DNA of 64,000 nt from Lycocorax pyrrhopterus obiensis (Eukaryota > Chordata > Aves > Passeriformes > Paradisaeidae): positions 87,799,047 to 87,863,046 of the forward strand of contig JACSVZ010000004.1 of assembly GCA_014706295.1 (NCBI GenBank). Direction: 5' to 3'. The notes under the pieces are model-generated. The model was not told the DNA's origin, did not search any database, and was given only the letters and a program-made list of their open reading frames with translations. Made by a program: the position numbers and the translations under genes. Below are positions 24,217 through 34,720 of this stretch, piece by piece. How positions within the stretch are numbered: the stretch's first letter is position 1; each line of letters starts with the position of its first letter.

Positions 24217-27200
24217 AATAGCAATATTAATAAATATAAAATATCATTAAAATTATTAGACTATTAATGTTGAACTACTGAACCTGCCAGGAAGTTCAAC
24301 CACGTTTCTGAGAAAGAAGGAGGGCTGCTCTCTGTTCAAAGGGAGTTGTCAGCCATGTTTTTTGACATGACCAAGACTGCAGTGCTCTATGTAAACTACT
24401 CTTTTATGAGGATTGTCTTGCACTGGAATTGGACTCTTCTTGAGGTACAGATGGGTGAAATCATAGCTGCCATCCACCAGTGTTTTGAAAATGTCTCAGC
24501 ATGGCAGAATACTGAGCAAGTGTGTTAGATGACTAGGCACCTACCTCATGTTCAAAGACGATTGCCTTGCTTATACAACTGTATCTTCTCATTCAGCTTT
24601 GATGCATTTATCTCAGCAGATACCCTTAGCTGAGCTCACAAACACAGCTGTATCTAGACAACATGAATTTTACCCCAAGGAGAAAACAAGTGTTTGGTGT
24701 GTCAGTAACAGCTGTGGACTCCTCGGTTTACATCTCTCCCTGACTGCTGCACTGCAAACACCTCGATGAGCCATTGCCGTGGTACTCAAGCCATCCGTGC
24801 AGTGTTGCTAATCTGTCTTTCTTTTTACATGAGCTTTGCGACCTCAGTACATGGAGCTATCACTCCTGGTTGCATTTAAACCCCAGGTTTACACGGATAC
24901 CTCTTTATTACCCTGCAATCCGTACAGGAGATTTCCCCAGGTGTGCATACAGCATGCCCTTGCTGCTGGCCAGGGTCGGCGTTCTGCAGTGAGTCTGCTT
25001 TGCAATTGAAAGAGTATAAGACAATGCTGGCTTATCCAAAATAACTAGCTAGGAAGACAAACAATATTATTTATTGCTGCTCATTAACAGAATGAGCCCC
25101 GAAACACTGCAGTTTTCCATTGTCCATTGTGTAAGATTTTCCATTGCCAGTTAACCTTTTAATTTTATTCTTCTCTAAACAGAAAGGGTCAGGACGATGA
25201 CGGGACAATTCACTTTTATCTTGGGCTTTACCCCAAGGCAGCGTTACCAAATAAAATAAATACCTTGTATACTACGGCATAGAGACTTGAAGAAGACATA
25301 GACATGATTTAGATGGATCTGCAATCCTGAAAATTATTCTTTTTCTGTCCCCAAATTTGGAAGATTTAACAGGATTGTAGCTGTATTAATTTCAAGGCTT
25401 TACCTATATACAGATATATGTGCCTAGAAACACACATACATATATATAAAGAGATACATGTACAGACTTTACAAACTTGACAGCGTCACGTTTAACTCAA
25501 AGAGTGAGAACAGAAAGTGAGGGTCCCTTTTTCTTCACCTCCAGTGTGGATTCTCATAGCCTTCCTTGGCATGGAGTGGGCAGCTTGCACCAAACACCAA
25601 AGAGAAGTTACTTTGAGAAACTCCTGTATTTGACACAAACACATTAAAGTTAGTTGAAATTTGTGTACCCTGTGTGAAATACATCCTTATTTAAAAGTAA
25701 AGTTTTGTCCTTCTGCCATTTTCAATTTTTAAGATATAAAATACAGCAGGCATATGTGAGATGGCAAGCTGATGACAGTGTAACAAGACAACGTACAGAG
25801 AGAGAGGGGAAAGGAGATAAAAAGATAAAATGCAGAATTTCTGTGTGTTTGACTCCATGCTGAGTTCTAACATTTTGTTTCATGCTTTAATCTTTTTTTG
25901 GTATGTCAGTTGTTATTGTAACTTTGCCTAATATTTCTCTCCTTTCTTTATGCTATTTCTTCATATAAATACAAAAAGCACAGCAGTAAGCATTAAAAAC
26001 AGAGAGATCAGAATGACTTCAGTTGGCTTACAGCAGGGATGAATTTTCTCCCTTGCTGTAAGCTGAGCAAAGGAGAGAGAAGATGTGAGGAATGGATTTC
26101 TCTAATCAGATGCAGGCTTCTCACATTCATGCAGTTTTAAAATCATCAAGGCCACGCTGTTTATCTGTCCACTCTTCCTTATTGTCCTTTGCTCTCACAA
26201 TCAATGCTTTGGTTTTCTTGAGACATACTTTATGTCACATTGAAATGATTGAGAGATGGTTTTCTTGGTGCAATTCATTGACTAAGAAATGGATGTTAGT
26301 GGCACAGCTCTCTATGGATTTACATGTTGCTTTGGAAAGTAGACATGAAGCTTTACAAAGATGGCACAGTAGCATTACAAACCTGCCTGGCAGCAGTAGT
26401 TTCCCAGCTTGAAACGAACAAGAGCAGTGAGTGAGGCCCTGAAGTTTAATGACCCAAGCAGGCAAGGGAGAGCGAGTGCCCTTTGTATGCAAGCCAGGAA
26501 CTGGTTGCCTTGACAGTCAGTGCAAGTCAGATCAAAAGGCTTTTTGAAAACCATGGCTTTTAGAAGCAAAAATGGGAAACAACACCTTTCATTTCTAGCT
26601 CTGGAGTTGGGAGATAGAGGAAACAGTAGCTATTGTATAGATAGAGAGTTACTTGAATTCTCCCTGCTACCTCTGTGCACCTGATCAAACAGGCAGTGGT
26701 TGAAAGGCTGATGTACCATCAGGCTTCCTGTGTGATACAAACCTGATAAAAAATGTTGCAGCTGAAACAGCTGAAAGCACAAAGCTTAGAAGAAAACAGA
26801 TCCCAGGAAGGAAAAGTGAGGCAACACGAAATGGGTCCTAACCCAGGGACCCTGTCATTCTGGTGTGCATGGACTTCAGAGGAAGAAGAAGGGAAGGAGA
26901 GAAAATGTCTTTTCTCCAAATATGCCTTGGATGAGCTGCACAAAAACACAAAAGAAGATACACTTCCAACCCCACCTCTTCCTTAATATAATCTTATCCC
27001 ACTGCACTAGTACATAAATCCCATGTACCCCTCTATTACTAGCAACCCCCTCTCACTCCAGGATCGTTGTCTCCTACCTGCTGCTCTGGAATTCCTAACA
27101 TACCCCAACCTGCCTCCCTTGCTTCAGCAGCTGGAATTCCATATCTTATCTTTCTCCACAGTAGCAGAGTAAAGAACAGAGGTCTGTTAGCTGCTGGCCT

Positions 27201-27279
27201 GCCTGCAGGGGCTCAGCAAGCACACCAAAGTGGTACACTAAACCCTAGCACCCCATGAACCAGCCCTGGAGATTTAAAA
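24217..27279. other. intergenic, nothing recognised
   Basis: AT-rich sequence with short open stretches only. No splice-supported coding segment or repeat family was identified. Confidence 0.6.
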
Positions 27280-27400
27280 AACCGGACTGGACAGGGTCCT
27301 GAGAAACCTGCTGTAGGTGAGCCTGCTAGGTGATCCTGGACTTGGGCTGGATGATTTTCTGAGGTCCCTTCCCACCTCAGCCTTACTGTGATTGTGTAAG
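27280..27400 (+). mobile_element. CR1 LINE 3' end, short
   Basis: Reads CTGCTAGGTGATCCTGGACT, then TGGGCTGGATGATTTTCTGA and GGTCCCTTCCCACCTCAGCC, ending in ACTGTGATTGTGTAAG. This is the final ~120 bases of a CR1 copy, with the terminal repeat slightly decayed. Confidence 0.75.
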
Positions 27401-28559
27401 CCCTGAGCTCAGTGAGAGGCAAGAGGAATTATGGAACTTAACTGCCCTGTTGAGAGTCATGGAGATAGAATTTGAAATGCATCACCACGTGCCAAGCCTG
27501 GTTTTTAACCACTTGAGCACATTTGGTGCCTAAATGAAGCCTCTCTGCAAACCTTGGTCTCTTTTTCTGTTGAGAAAAGGCAGACAGGAGAAAACATTGC
27601 CTTCCCTGATGCACTTGGCCAAGGACAGCACACAGTGACCCTCTTGCTCCGGGGCAGCAGGAGCAAGATGCAGGGATCTATGGGCTGTGGCATGGGGAGT
27701 TATGTAAACTGATGGAAAGATGGGAAATGATGGGGACATGCATAGAGACAGGTGAAAAGCTGGAAGCAAAATTCCAGCTTACTCAGCACATACAATCCTG
27801 ACAGCTTTAAACAACAAAATATAAGACAATACTGCATCTTCAGGGCAGCATAGGAAAGTCAGGCTGCTGTCTGTGTTCTTTAGGAAAATTAACTCTTAAA
27901 CATGCCTGCTATGAACAGTATATCCATTGTAAAGTGAAAAGGAGCAATTTATTTTAGAAAAAAAGCTGGCAATTCTGTTTAAGGGATGGTATATTCATAT
28001 CCCCATTATAATCTGCTCTAGGTAAAAGAGACAAATTACTGCATTTTCACTGAGAATGTTGTCAAGACAACTTTCAGTGCAGCTATTTTGAGAAATTTGT
28101 AATACCATGCAATTAAAAAGACATGATTTAATATACTTCTACACTGTATCCAGTTCCACAGCTTTATCCACTTTTCATCTTTACAGCAATTTCGGTGTTG
28201 ACAGCTGTTCTGATTTTGTGTTAGCAGCAATGTGAAATACAATCCCTGATTGTTTCTGTCACCACTGGGGAGGGCTCTGCTCTGTATTTGCAGTGATCAG
28301 AGGCTGATGGAGACCCATGGCACAGCCAGCATCCACTGGCCTGGGCTGGGCCACCATAGGCTATTCAGCAGGTTGGCTTTGCAAAGTTAGTCCTACAAGG
28401 CCTGCCTCCTAGTTGATGTTGTTCTTTTCTTTTGGTTTTATTTTGATTTCTAAACCATTATGTTGGAGAGAGCATTTGAACACTTGAAAATTGTTCTTTG
28501 ACTGGAGCCATCAGAACAGTGAGGGAATATGCTTGTCCTGGGGACTTTGAAGGGGCTTG

Positions 28560-28579
28560 GAATGACATCGATGTCATTC
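28560..28579. repeat. perfect 20-bp palindrome
   Basis: The ten bases GAATGACATC are followed directly by their exact reverse complement GATGTCATTC. The core TGACATCGATGTCA contains two opposed TGACA half-sites. Confidence 0.9.
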
Positions 28580-29592
28580 AGGGGGCTATGAACACGTCTA
28601 ATGGGAATTATATTGGATGGGCATGTTTGAGATAGTAAAATATCATGGCTCTGTTAGCCTGGATTAAACACAACCTTTTATGGATGCATACTAACAAACT
28701 GGAATAGAAGCCTCACCCCACTTGCTGTCATGCTGCTGGCAGCATTACCAGCACTGCAAGCTCTGTCATCAGGAATGTGACTGAAGTAACTGACAGCCTG
28801 GCTCAGAGACTCACTGCTGTTAGGTCTGGTCCTTTAATTTTGGTCTCACGTTTTTTCTTGCACAGTCTAGCAATAAAGACACTGTCCTGCTGACCCAAGT
28901 ACAAGCCAAGGAATAAACTATGGCAATGGAAAGTGCTGCTGAGCCGTATAACTGCCTCACACTAGAGACTGGGCTGATAGCACTGTTTTCATAAATAAAA
29001 ATAGTTGCCCTAACCCATTACTTCTCTGTCCTTAACAAATTATATCAGATTCTTTGAACAAAGGGAGAGATGTTCTTTGTGTTTCATAGCCCAGAGACAA
29101 ATATAGTGGGAAAAAGAAGAGCTCTCCATCATTGACAGAGAAAAAGGGAAATCAAATGACAAGGGAAAAAGGTGATCAAATGTAGTTGGTATAATGTGAG
29201 TTTCCCCAGATATCTGTAGGCCAAAATTCACTTGTAATGTGTGACTGTGTCTAGTGGACAAATACATTGCTCTTCTGTAAGAATGCTGGGAAGTGGTGCA
29301 TGCAACCTGACCCTGCATTTACTTGGCTCTGGAAAGCTCAAGTGAGTTTATGGCATGCCCAGCCTGCACACTGCAGTCATGCCAGCAGGTCTGCTCCTGC
29401 ATCTAGCAGCTCCAGGCAGAGCTTTCCCTTTGCAACCCAGGAACATCTAACTTAAAGATTATTATAAGCTTTCTTTACCTCATTTTACCACTTTGTACTG
29501 TCTGGCTTCTGATCTCTTCCAAATTGGATTATCCTCTTATCCATTCCAGTTTCCCTGAAATCAATGAAGTCAATGTAGTATAAGTGGTGGTG

Positions 29593-29633
29593 AGATTGTA
29601 CTAAAGAAATTAAAGATTGTACTAAAAAATTAA
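29593..29633 (+). repeat. 20-21 bp tandem duplication
   Basis: AGATTGTACTAAAGAAATTA and AGATTGTACTAAAAAATTAA lie head to tail with one base lost in the second copy. Confidence 0.9.
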
Positions 29634-30704
29634 AGAAATGCAATGGGTTTTATGTGCAAAAATAAACATCCAGTCCAAGTAACAGCATGTAATCCAGGAT
29701 ACAAAAAGCACAAGGCAAAAAATGATGGGGGAAAGTGTATCTCAAAGTGAAGAGAGGTAAAAGAGAGAGGGAAGGGCCATGATAAAGTAACAGAAGTAGC
29801 AAGCATGCAAGAAAACAACATACAAAGAGATACACGGTGTGTTTGGCTAAGAGAGCAGTGTTCCAGAAACCACAAGGAAGGGAACAAAAAGAGGGAAGAC
29901 AGCACGAAGTAAGAATGATAGAAACCTTTAGGACAACTGAACAGAGAAATAAGTTGAAAGCTGTGAATGTGGGGTGCTTTTCCATAAAAAACCCCATAAG
30001 TACAGAAAAATGTAATGAAGTTGTGGGCTGAATTCATCCTGTTCAGGCTCATTTTCTCAGCAGCAGAGATTAGTGCAGCAACCAGCAATGGGGGAGCTCT
30101 CAAGGTCATCTTGTCTGACTACCTGCAGAGCAGAGAGCTTCTCCGAGCCAATAGTGTCTTTTATTTGGTTCCTCCAGCTTTTAATAACAACTAAATATAA
30201 ACCAAGCTGTTGGCAATACGAGTTATGTTCTCTGTGAGCAGTAAAAGCATGTGCTTGATCGTGACGTTAAGGGGAACATTGTGGAGGTGAGCAAAGTTGT
30301 AAGTTGCAGTGAGTATATTAGCAAGGATGGAAGTTAGAATGATGGCCTGCTTTGAGAGAGGCGTTGCTGGTTTGTCTGTCCTTCCACAGTTCACTCAAGA
30401 AGACAGGCCCTGAGGAGCTCTGCAAAGCTCTGCTCTTGTAGAGCCCAGTCCTCTAATGTGAGACTAGACCAATTCCTCCATTTTCTGCTCTTTGGTTCTC
30501 CTTGACCGTGGGCTGCACAGGTAGAAACACACGGCTGCATATGGTGTGTTGTTGAATACACACCAGGATGCCTCGGACATTCTGGCTCTGCTGCAGGTAC
30601 TTCATTACAGGAGTTTGAGAAACACTATTATAATGTAATAAAATACAGCCCTGCTTTCATCATGCATCACTCTGCATGGAGAGTTAAACAACAGGAACGC
30701 TGTT

Positions 30705-30740
30705 GATCATTAGCACCACAGAGATCATTAGCACCACAGA
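30705..30740 (+). repeat. perfect 18-bp tandem duplication
   Basis: GATCATTAGCACCACAGA occurs twice in tandem without mismatch, which points to a recent slippage event. Confidence 0.95.
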
Positions 30741-31682
30741 GCAAGCGGTCTTGCCTGAGAGGAGAAAAAAAGCTTGTAACAATCCACTGACATTAATGCA
30801 AGTTTGTTGAAAACCAGATAGGAGTAATTTACTCTGAACCTGATGGGGATGTGTCACAGCTGATCCCTGCGCAGAGCCCACAGCCCCAGCTGTCTCACTG
30901 TGCCGAGCTTTCAGTGTGAATAATGGCGTTAAGCTTCAAGGTTTGTTTCTTGATCATTCTCTAAGGCACTGACTGCCTTGAAATGCATTTTAGAAGTTTC
31001 TGAAGTAAGGTAGGAATAGATCTAACCATGGTTTAGATTTTTCCTTCTAAAAGTAGGCACATAATTGCATTTTCTGGGCTTCCTGTTTGCTTGAGCAATA
31101 GAAATTTCTGGATCACAGCATGGCACTTAGCCATGTAGTTCACTAGATGCAGTAAATCCAACATTGCCTAACAAGACCGATCTTTTGTATGGGAACATTG
31201 CTAAATATAACTCGGCTTCTGTTGGTCTCCACAGGACAAAACAAGTAGCTCCATATCAGCTGGATATCAGGAAAACAAGGAGGCAGAGAAAGCAGACCTG
31301 ACAAGAGGGCAGATCTCTCCCCAGACCCATCCCCAAAAGGGAGGGGGGTGGGATACCCCGTGAGGGGATCTCAAGACACACAAGCCAAACCACACACACA
31401 TTGCTTTGGCAGCTCAGTTTTTAACAGTCTCTGGGAAGGTGGCATCCCCACATCAACCTCTGTGCCCAGGGCTGGGGGCAGAGGATGGTAGGAGGTGACC
31501 CCTGTGCCCAGGAGTGGCTACACTGCCTGCAGCCCTTCCCCCTGAGCTGCAGGTGCTGAGGCATCTCTGATGCCCCAGTGGAGGCAGAGGGACAGGGGCC
31601 AGCATCCACCTGGCTCAAGGTAGCCAACCTCCAGCACGGGTGTCTGCACCTGAGCTGCTCAGGCTGGGCTTTCCATACAGAC

Positions 31683-31764
31683 ATATAGCCAATATAATGA
31701 ATCAGGCTGGGCTCTTCTTACAGCCTGCACAAATATAGTCAATTTAATGAATCAGGCTAGGCTC
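31683..31764 (+). repeat. 32-bp direct repeat with 50-bp period
   Basis: Two copies of an ATATAG(C/T)CAAT(A/T)TAATGA...GGCTC segment start at 31683 and 31733, differing at a few positions. An 18-base spacer separates them. Confidence 0.85.
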
Positions 31765-32251
31765 CATTTCATCTTGTGCTGGAACTGATGTCTAAAATCG
31801 TTGAGATGAAGGAAACGCTGGACATGCAATTCCCAAGTGACAATACAGAGAAGTAAAAGGGTCTGGACTCCTGTGTCTGCTATAAGGGAGTCCAGATCTG
31901 CTGTAGCTGTGTATATCATGGATGTCTCAAGTTATCTGAGACAAGTGTGATGCCAAATGTTTTGTCTGCACAGCTATAGCTTGGGGACCTGCTGATCACC
32001 ACCCACGGATTTAAATCAGACACCCTTTTTCTAGCTGGGACAGCCAAGAATTGAGCAAAGGAATGCAGAGGACTTGGCATTGGATCCACAGGCAAAACAG
32101 TCCACACTAGGGACCCCTCAAAAATGAGAGGAGAAATTATTTTTTTCTGGAGAAGATGAAAGTCAAAGCACAGGGATCTCTCTTCTTCTCTCTGTTTTTT
32201 GCAGCAGAATAGGAGATGGAGGAGGGGAAAAAAAGTAGTTTGTTCTGTGAG

Positions 32252-32380
32252 ATTGGCTCATTTGGTCAGAGTATGGTGCTAATAATGCCAAGGTTGTAGG
32301 TTCAGTTCCTGTGTGGGCTGTTCTCTTAAGAGTTGGACTCAATGATTTTTGTGGGTCCCTTCCAATTCAGAATGTTCTGG
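32252..32380 (+). mobile_element. tRNA-Ile-derived SINE with CR1-like tail (TguSINE1 type)
   Basis: The head matches tRNA-Ile(AAT): GGCTCATTTGGTCAGAG (A box), TGGTGCTAATAATGCCAAGG (anticodon arm) and GGTTCAGTTCC (B box, 32299-32309). The tail reads TTAAGAGTTGGACTCAATGA, then GTGGGTCCCTTCCAATTCAG, which resembles a CR1 3' end. SINEs of this design are described from passerine birds and are mobilised by CR1 machinery. It is the best taxonomic marker in the window. The 3' terminal repeat is incomplete (GAATGTTCTGG). This is a retroposon, not a functional tRNA gene. Confidence 0.88.
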
Positions 32381-33097
32381 TTAGCCAAAACACGGGACCT
32401 GAGGCCCAGCTAACTAGGCTCTGCATGGGTAAACCACATGTGAAACACCCGGTGTTTGTTTGGATACTTTGTTTTCTGCGGGTGCTCAGTGAGCATCGCT
32501 GGCTTTGCCTTGCCTTGGTCCTCAGCCCTCTTCGATCTGGCTCAGATTGCAGCTCCCTTTGGGCGTCCACACCAACCCCCCCGAGACCACTTCTGATTCA
32601 TCATCAGGCCAGAGAGAATCTCAAATGTAGAAATTAGTCTGTGGTGCATTAAGTGAGTTTCCTGCAAAAAGCATGGTGCGTTAAGGCTTGTTACTCTGTC
32701 AGTGGTTTCTAAAAGCAGCTAAACTGAAGCTCAAAACTGCTTCACATATTTTCAGTTGGAAATCATAAGTCTTCTCCATCATTTTGGCAGCTCTCTTCCT
32801 TCTCTGCCCTCCCATGAAATTCTGTTTTCTAAGCTGATTTTCTTAATTTCTACTGTGAACCTCTCTTTCTACTGTCACTAGTTTCGTTTATTTGACCATC
32901 TCACAGAGAAAGGAGCAGGCAGGATCTTTTCTTCCTCCCTGTAAACAGAGTATTTATGCCAGTGTTGGAGGAGAAGCATCACGTCCTCTTGCAGCACCCC
33001 TCAGGACCGAGGGCTCCTTGGAAGGCAGGTCTCTAACTCAGGTTCTTTGGGCCTGGTGAGTGCAGAAGAGCTCAGGTCTGTCAGACCTTCTCGGGCC

Positions 33098-33174
33098 TGT
33101 CCTGGGTTGGGCATGTATTTGCACATCACCTGGGAATGAACTGTCCTGGGCTGGGCACATCGCCTGGGAATGAA
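33098..33174 (+). repeat. imperfect direct duplication
   Basis: CTGTCCTGGG(T/C)TGGGCA(C/T)...CGCCTGGGAATGAA occurs twice. The first copy carries a ~9-base insertion (GTATTTGCA). Confidence 0.8.
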
Positions 33175-33199
33175 CCCGCTGCCGCTTTCTCTCACGCTT

Positions 33200-34050
33200 G
33201 GTCAATTCCTTTCAGTGAGCGCCTGGCCTCTCCTTTGCGCCGGGGGTCACAGGGGCAGCACTGACTGCAAAACGCGAGGATCAGCTCTCTGCCCCTCTCC
33301 TTTGCCGTCGGTGGTGAGAGCGGCCCTGCGCTGGGATCTGCTGGTTCGCCACGAGATGGTGGTAGATGCAAGCGCTGGGCTGGAGCTGCCTTCGAGCGCC
33401 CGCTGCCCTCCCCTCCCGAGCCGGCCGTGCCCAAGCCGTGCTCCATCCCTTCCCTCCCCTCCCGAGCCGGCCGTGCCCAAGCCGTGCTCCATCCCTTCCC
33501 TTCCCTCACCGAGCCGGCCGTACCCAAGCCGTGCTCCATCCCTTCCCTTCCCTCCCGAGCCGGCCGTGCCCAAGCCGTGCTCCATCCCTTCCCTTCCCTC
33601 CCGAGCCGGCCGTGCCCAAGCCGTGCTCCATCCCTTCCCTTCCCTCCCGAGCCGGCCGTGCCCAAGCCGTGCTCCATCTCTACGGGCACCCGCAAATGCT
33701 GGCAGCGCACTCTGTTCTCATTAATTGCTTAATTGTCTCCCTGCCTTCTTTAACTTTTGGTGTTACAGTGCCTGCCCTGGATCTTCGGGCTTGCCCTCCC
33801 TATTGACCCCTATTCCCACTGCTGCCAGCTCTCCCTGCTGCGAGAGCCAGGGGCTCGCTCCAAGGGCCCCTTCCAGCCGAGTTTCCCACAGGCGCTGTCT
33901 CACGCCGCGCAGGGAAGAAGAGATGGCAGCTCTGAACAGTGGCTGCACCTGGGGCTTGTTTGGGCAAAGCAGCATTATCTGCAAAGGGCAGCTGGAAAGA
34001 ATCCGTCTCACAGCCCGGGCTCCCCAGCGCTCTGGCACGGGACTCCTTAG
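33200..34050. promoter_or_regulatory. GC-rich, CpG-containing island (possible promoter)
   Basis: Distinctly GC-rich compared with its flanks, with scattered CpGs (GAGCCGGCCG units, CTTTGCGCCGGGGGTCACAG, CTCACGCCGCGCAGGGAAG). It surrounds the minisatellite. No exon with family similarity starts here on either strand, so promoter function is only a possibility. It could serve a non-coding RNA or simply be a GC-rich repeat island. Confidence 0.35.
33404..33678 (+). repeat. 46-bp minisatellite, about 5.7 copies
   Basis: GAGCCGGCCGTGCCCAAGCC begins copies at 33418, 33464, 33511, 33557, 33603 and 33649. Periods are 46, 47, 46, 46 and 46. Copies are nearly identical (for example TGCCC to TACCC in the third). 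Because 46 is not a multiple of three, each reading frame cycles through the same three peptides, giving long proline-rich open frames on both strands. Confidence 0.97.
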
Positions 34051-34700
34051 GGAATATCTGTCCTACGGAAAATCCCTTCTTAATACGCATTGCCTACCTT
34101 AGTGTAGCCACTGCGTCACAAAAGCCGTGCATGCAGGGCAGCTCAGGTTTGAAGCTTCGTTATAAACCACACAGAAAGATCCGGGATTGACTTCTTCACT
34201 GCGATGAAAACCAGTGTGTCCCTTCCGTATTTGTGGTTTAATGTGGGAAAACACTAGATAATGGAAAGAAAAAGCTACCCGTCCTTATGCCCAAACACCT
34301 GTGTGCTGGTGTGCTTGCTGTGGGCACGTGAGGCGCAGCCAGAGTGCCAGAGCAGATGCCAGGAGGGGCACAGCCGCTGTCCCAGAGCGTGCTTGGCATC
34401 AGCATGTGCCTGCTGGTGGATAATAACTACCCCTTACAGCTCTAGCCCCTTGGCTTACAAACTGTCATAGCTCTCTGGTCCTTCTGTGTAGCTCAGGGTG
34501 AGAGCTTCTCCCAGGATAGGAATTTGGTGTGAAATGTTTCAAAAAGCTGAGTTAGCCCATGTCACTGCAGGGGTACTGGGGATGGAAAGTAGGATAAGAT
34601 AGGTCATTCAGCCCCAGGCTCCTGCCTCCAACGGAGACTGAGCTTGCAGGGATGGGGTGTCACCTGCTGATGACTGTGGCTTGCTGAGAGGACAGGTGAG

Positions 34701-34720
34701 TTTGAGTTCATTTGAGTTCA
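34701..34720 (+). repeat. 10-bp tandem duplication
   Basis: TTTGAGTTCA occurs twice in tandem, perfect. Confidence 0.9.

Larger units (their letters stand above)
27401..32251. other. intergenic, nothing gene-like
   Basis: Contains short direct duplications at 29.6, 30.7 and 31.7 kb and a perfect 20-base palindrome at 28.56 kb. A purine-rich plus strand around 29.7-29.96 kb explains the 159-codon minus-strand open frame there. Confidence 0.55.

Noticed and set aside
29630..30109. 159-codon minus-strand open frame rich in Phe, Leu and Ser
   Set aside because: It follows from purine-rich sequence on the plus strand, which removes stops on the minus strand. There is no family similarity.
32252..32325. 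functional tRNA-Ile gene
   Set aside because: The tRNA-like part is diverged, the acceptor stem does not pair and it is fused to a CR1-like tail, so it is a SINE.
33170..33806. proline-rich proteins of 100-184 residues on both strands
   Set aside because: They are created by the 46-bp minisatellite, whose period cycles all frames. No single frame is favoured.
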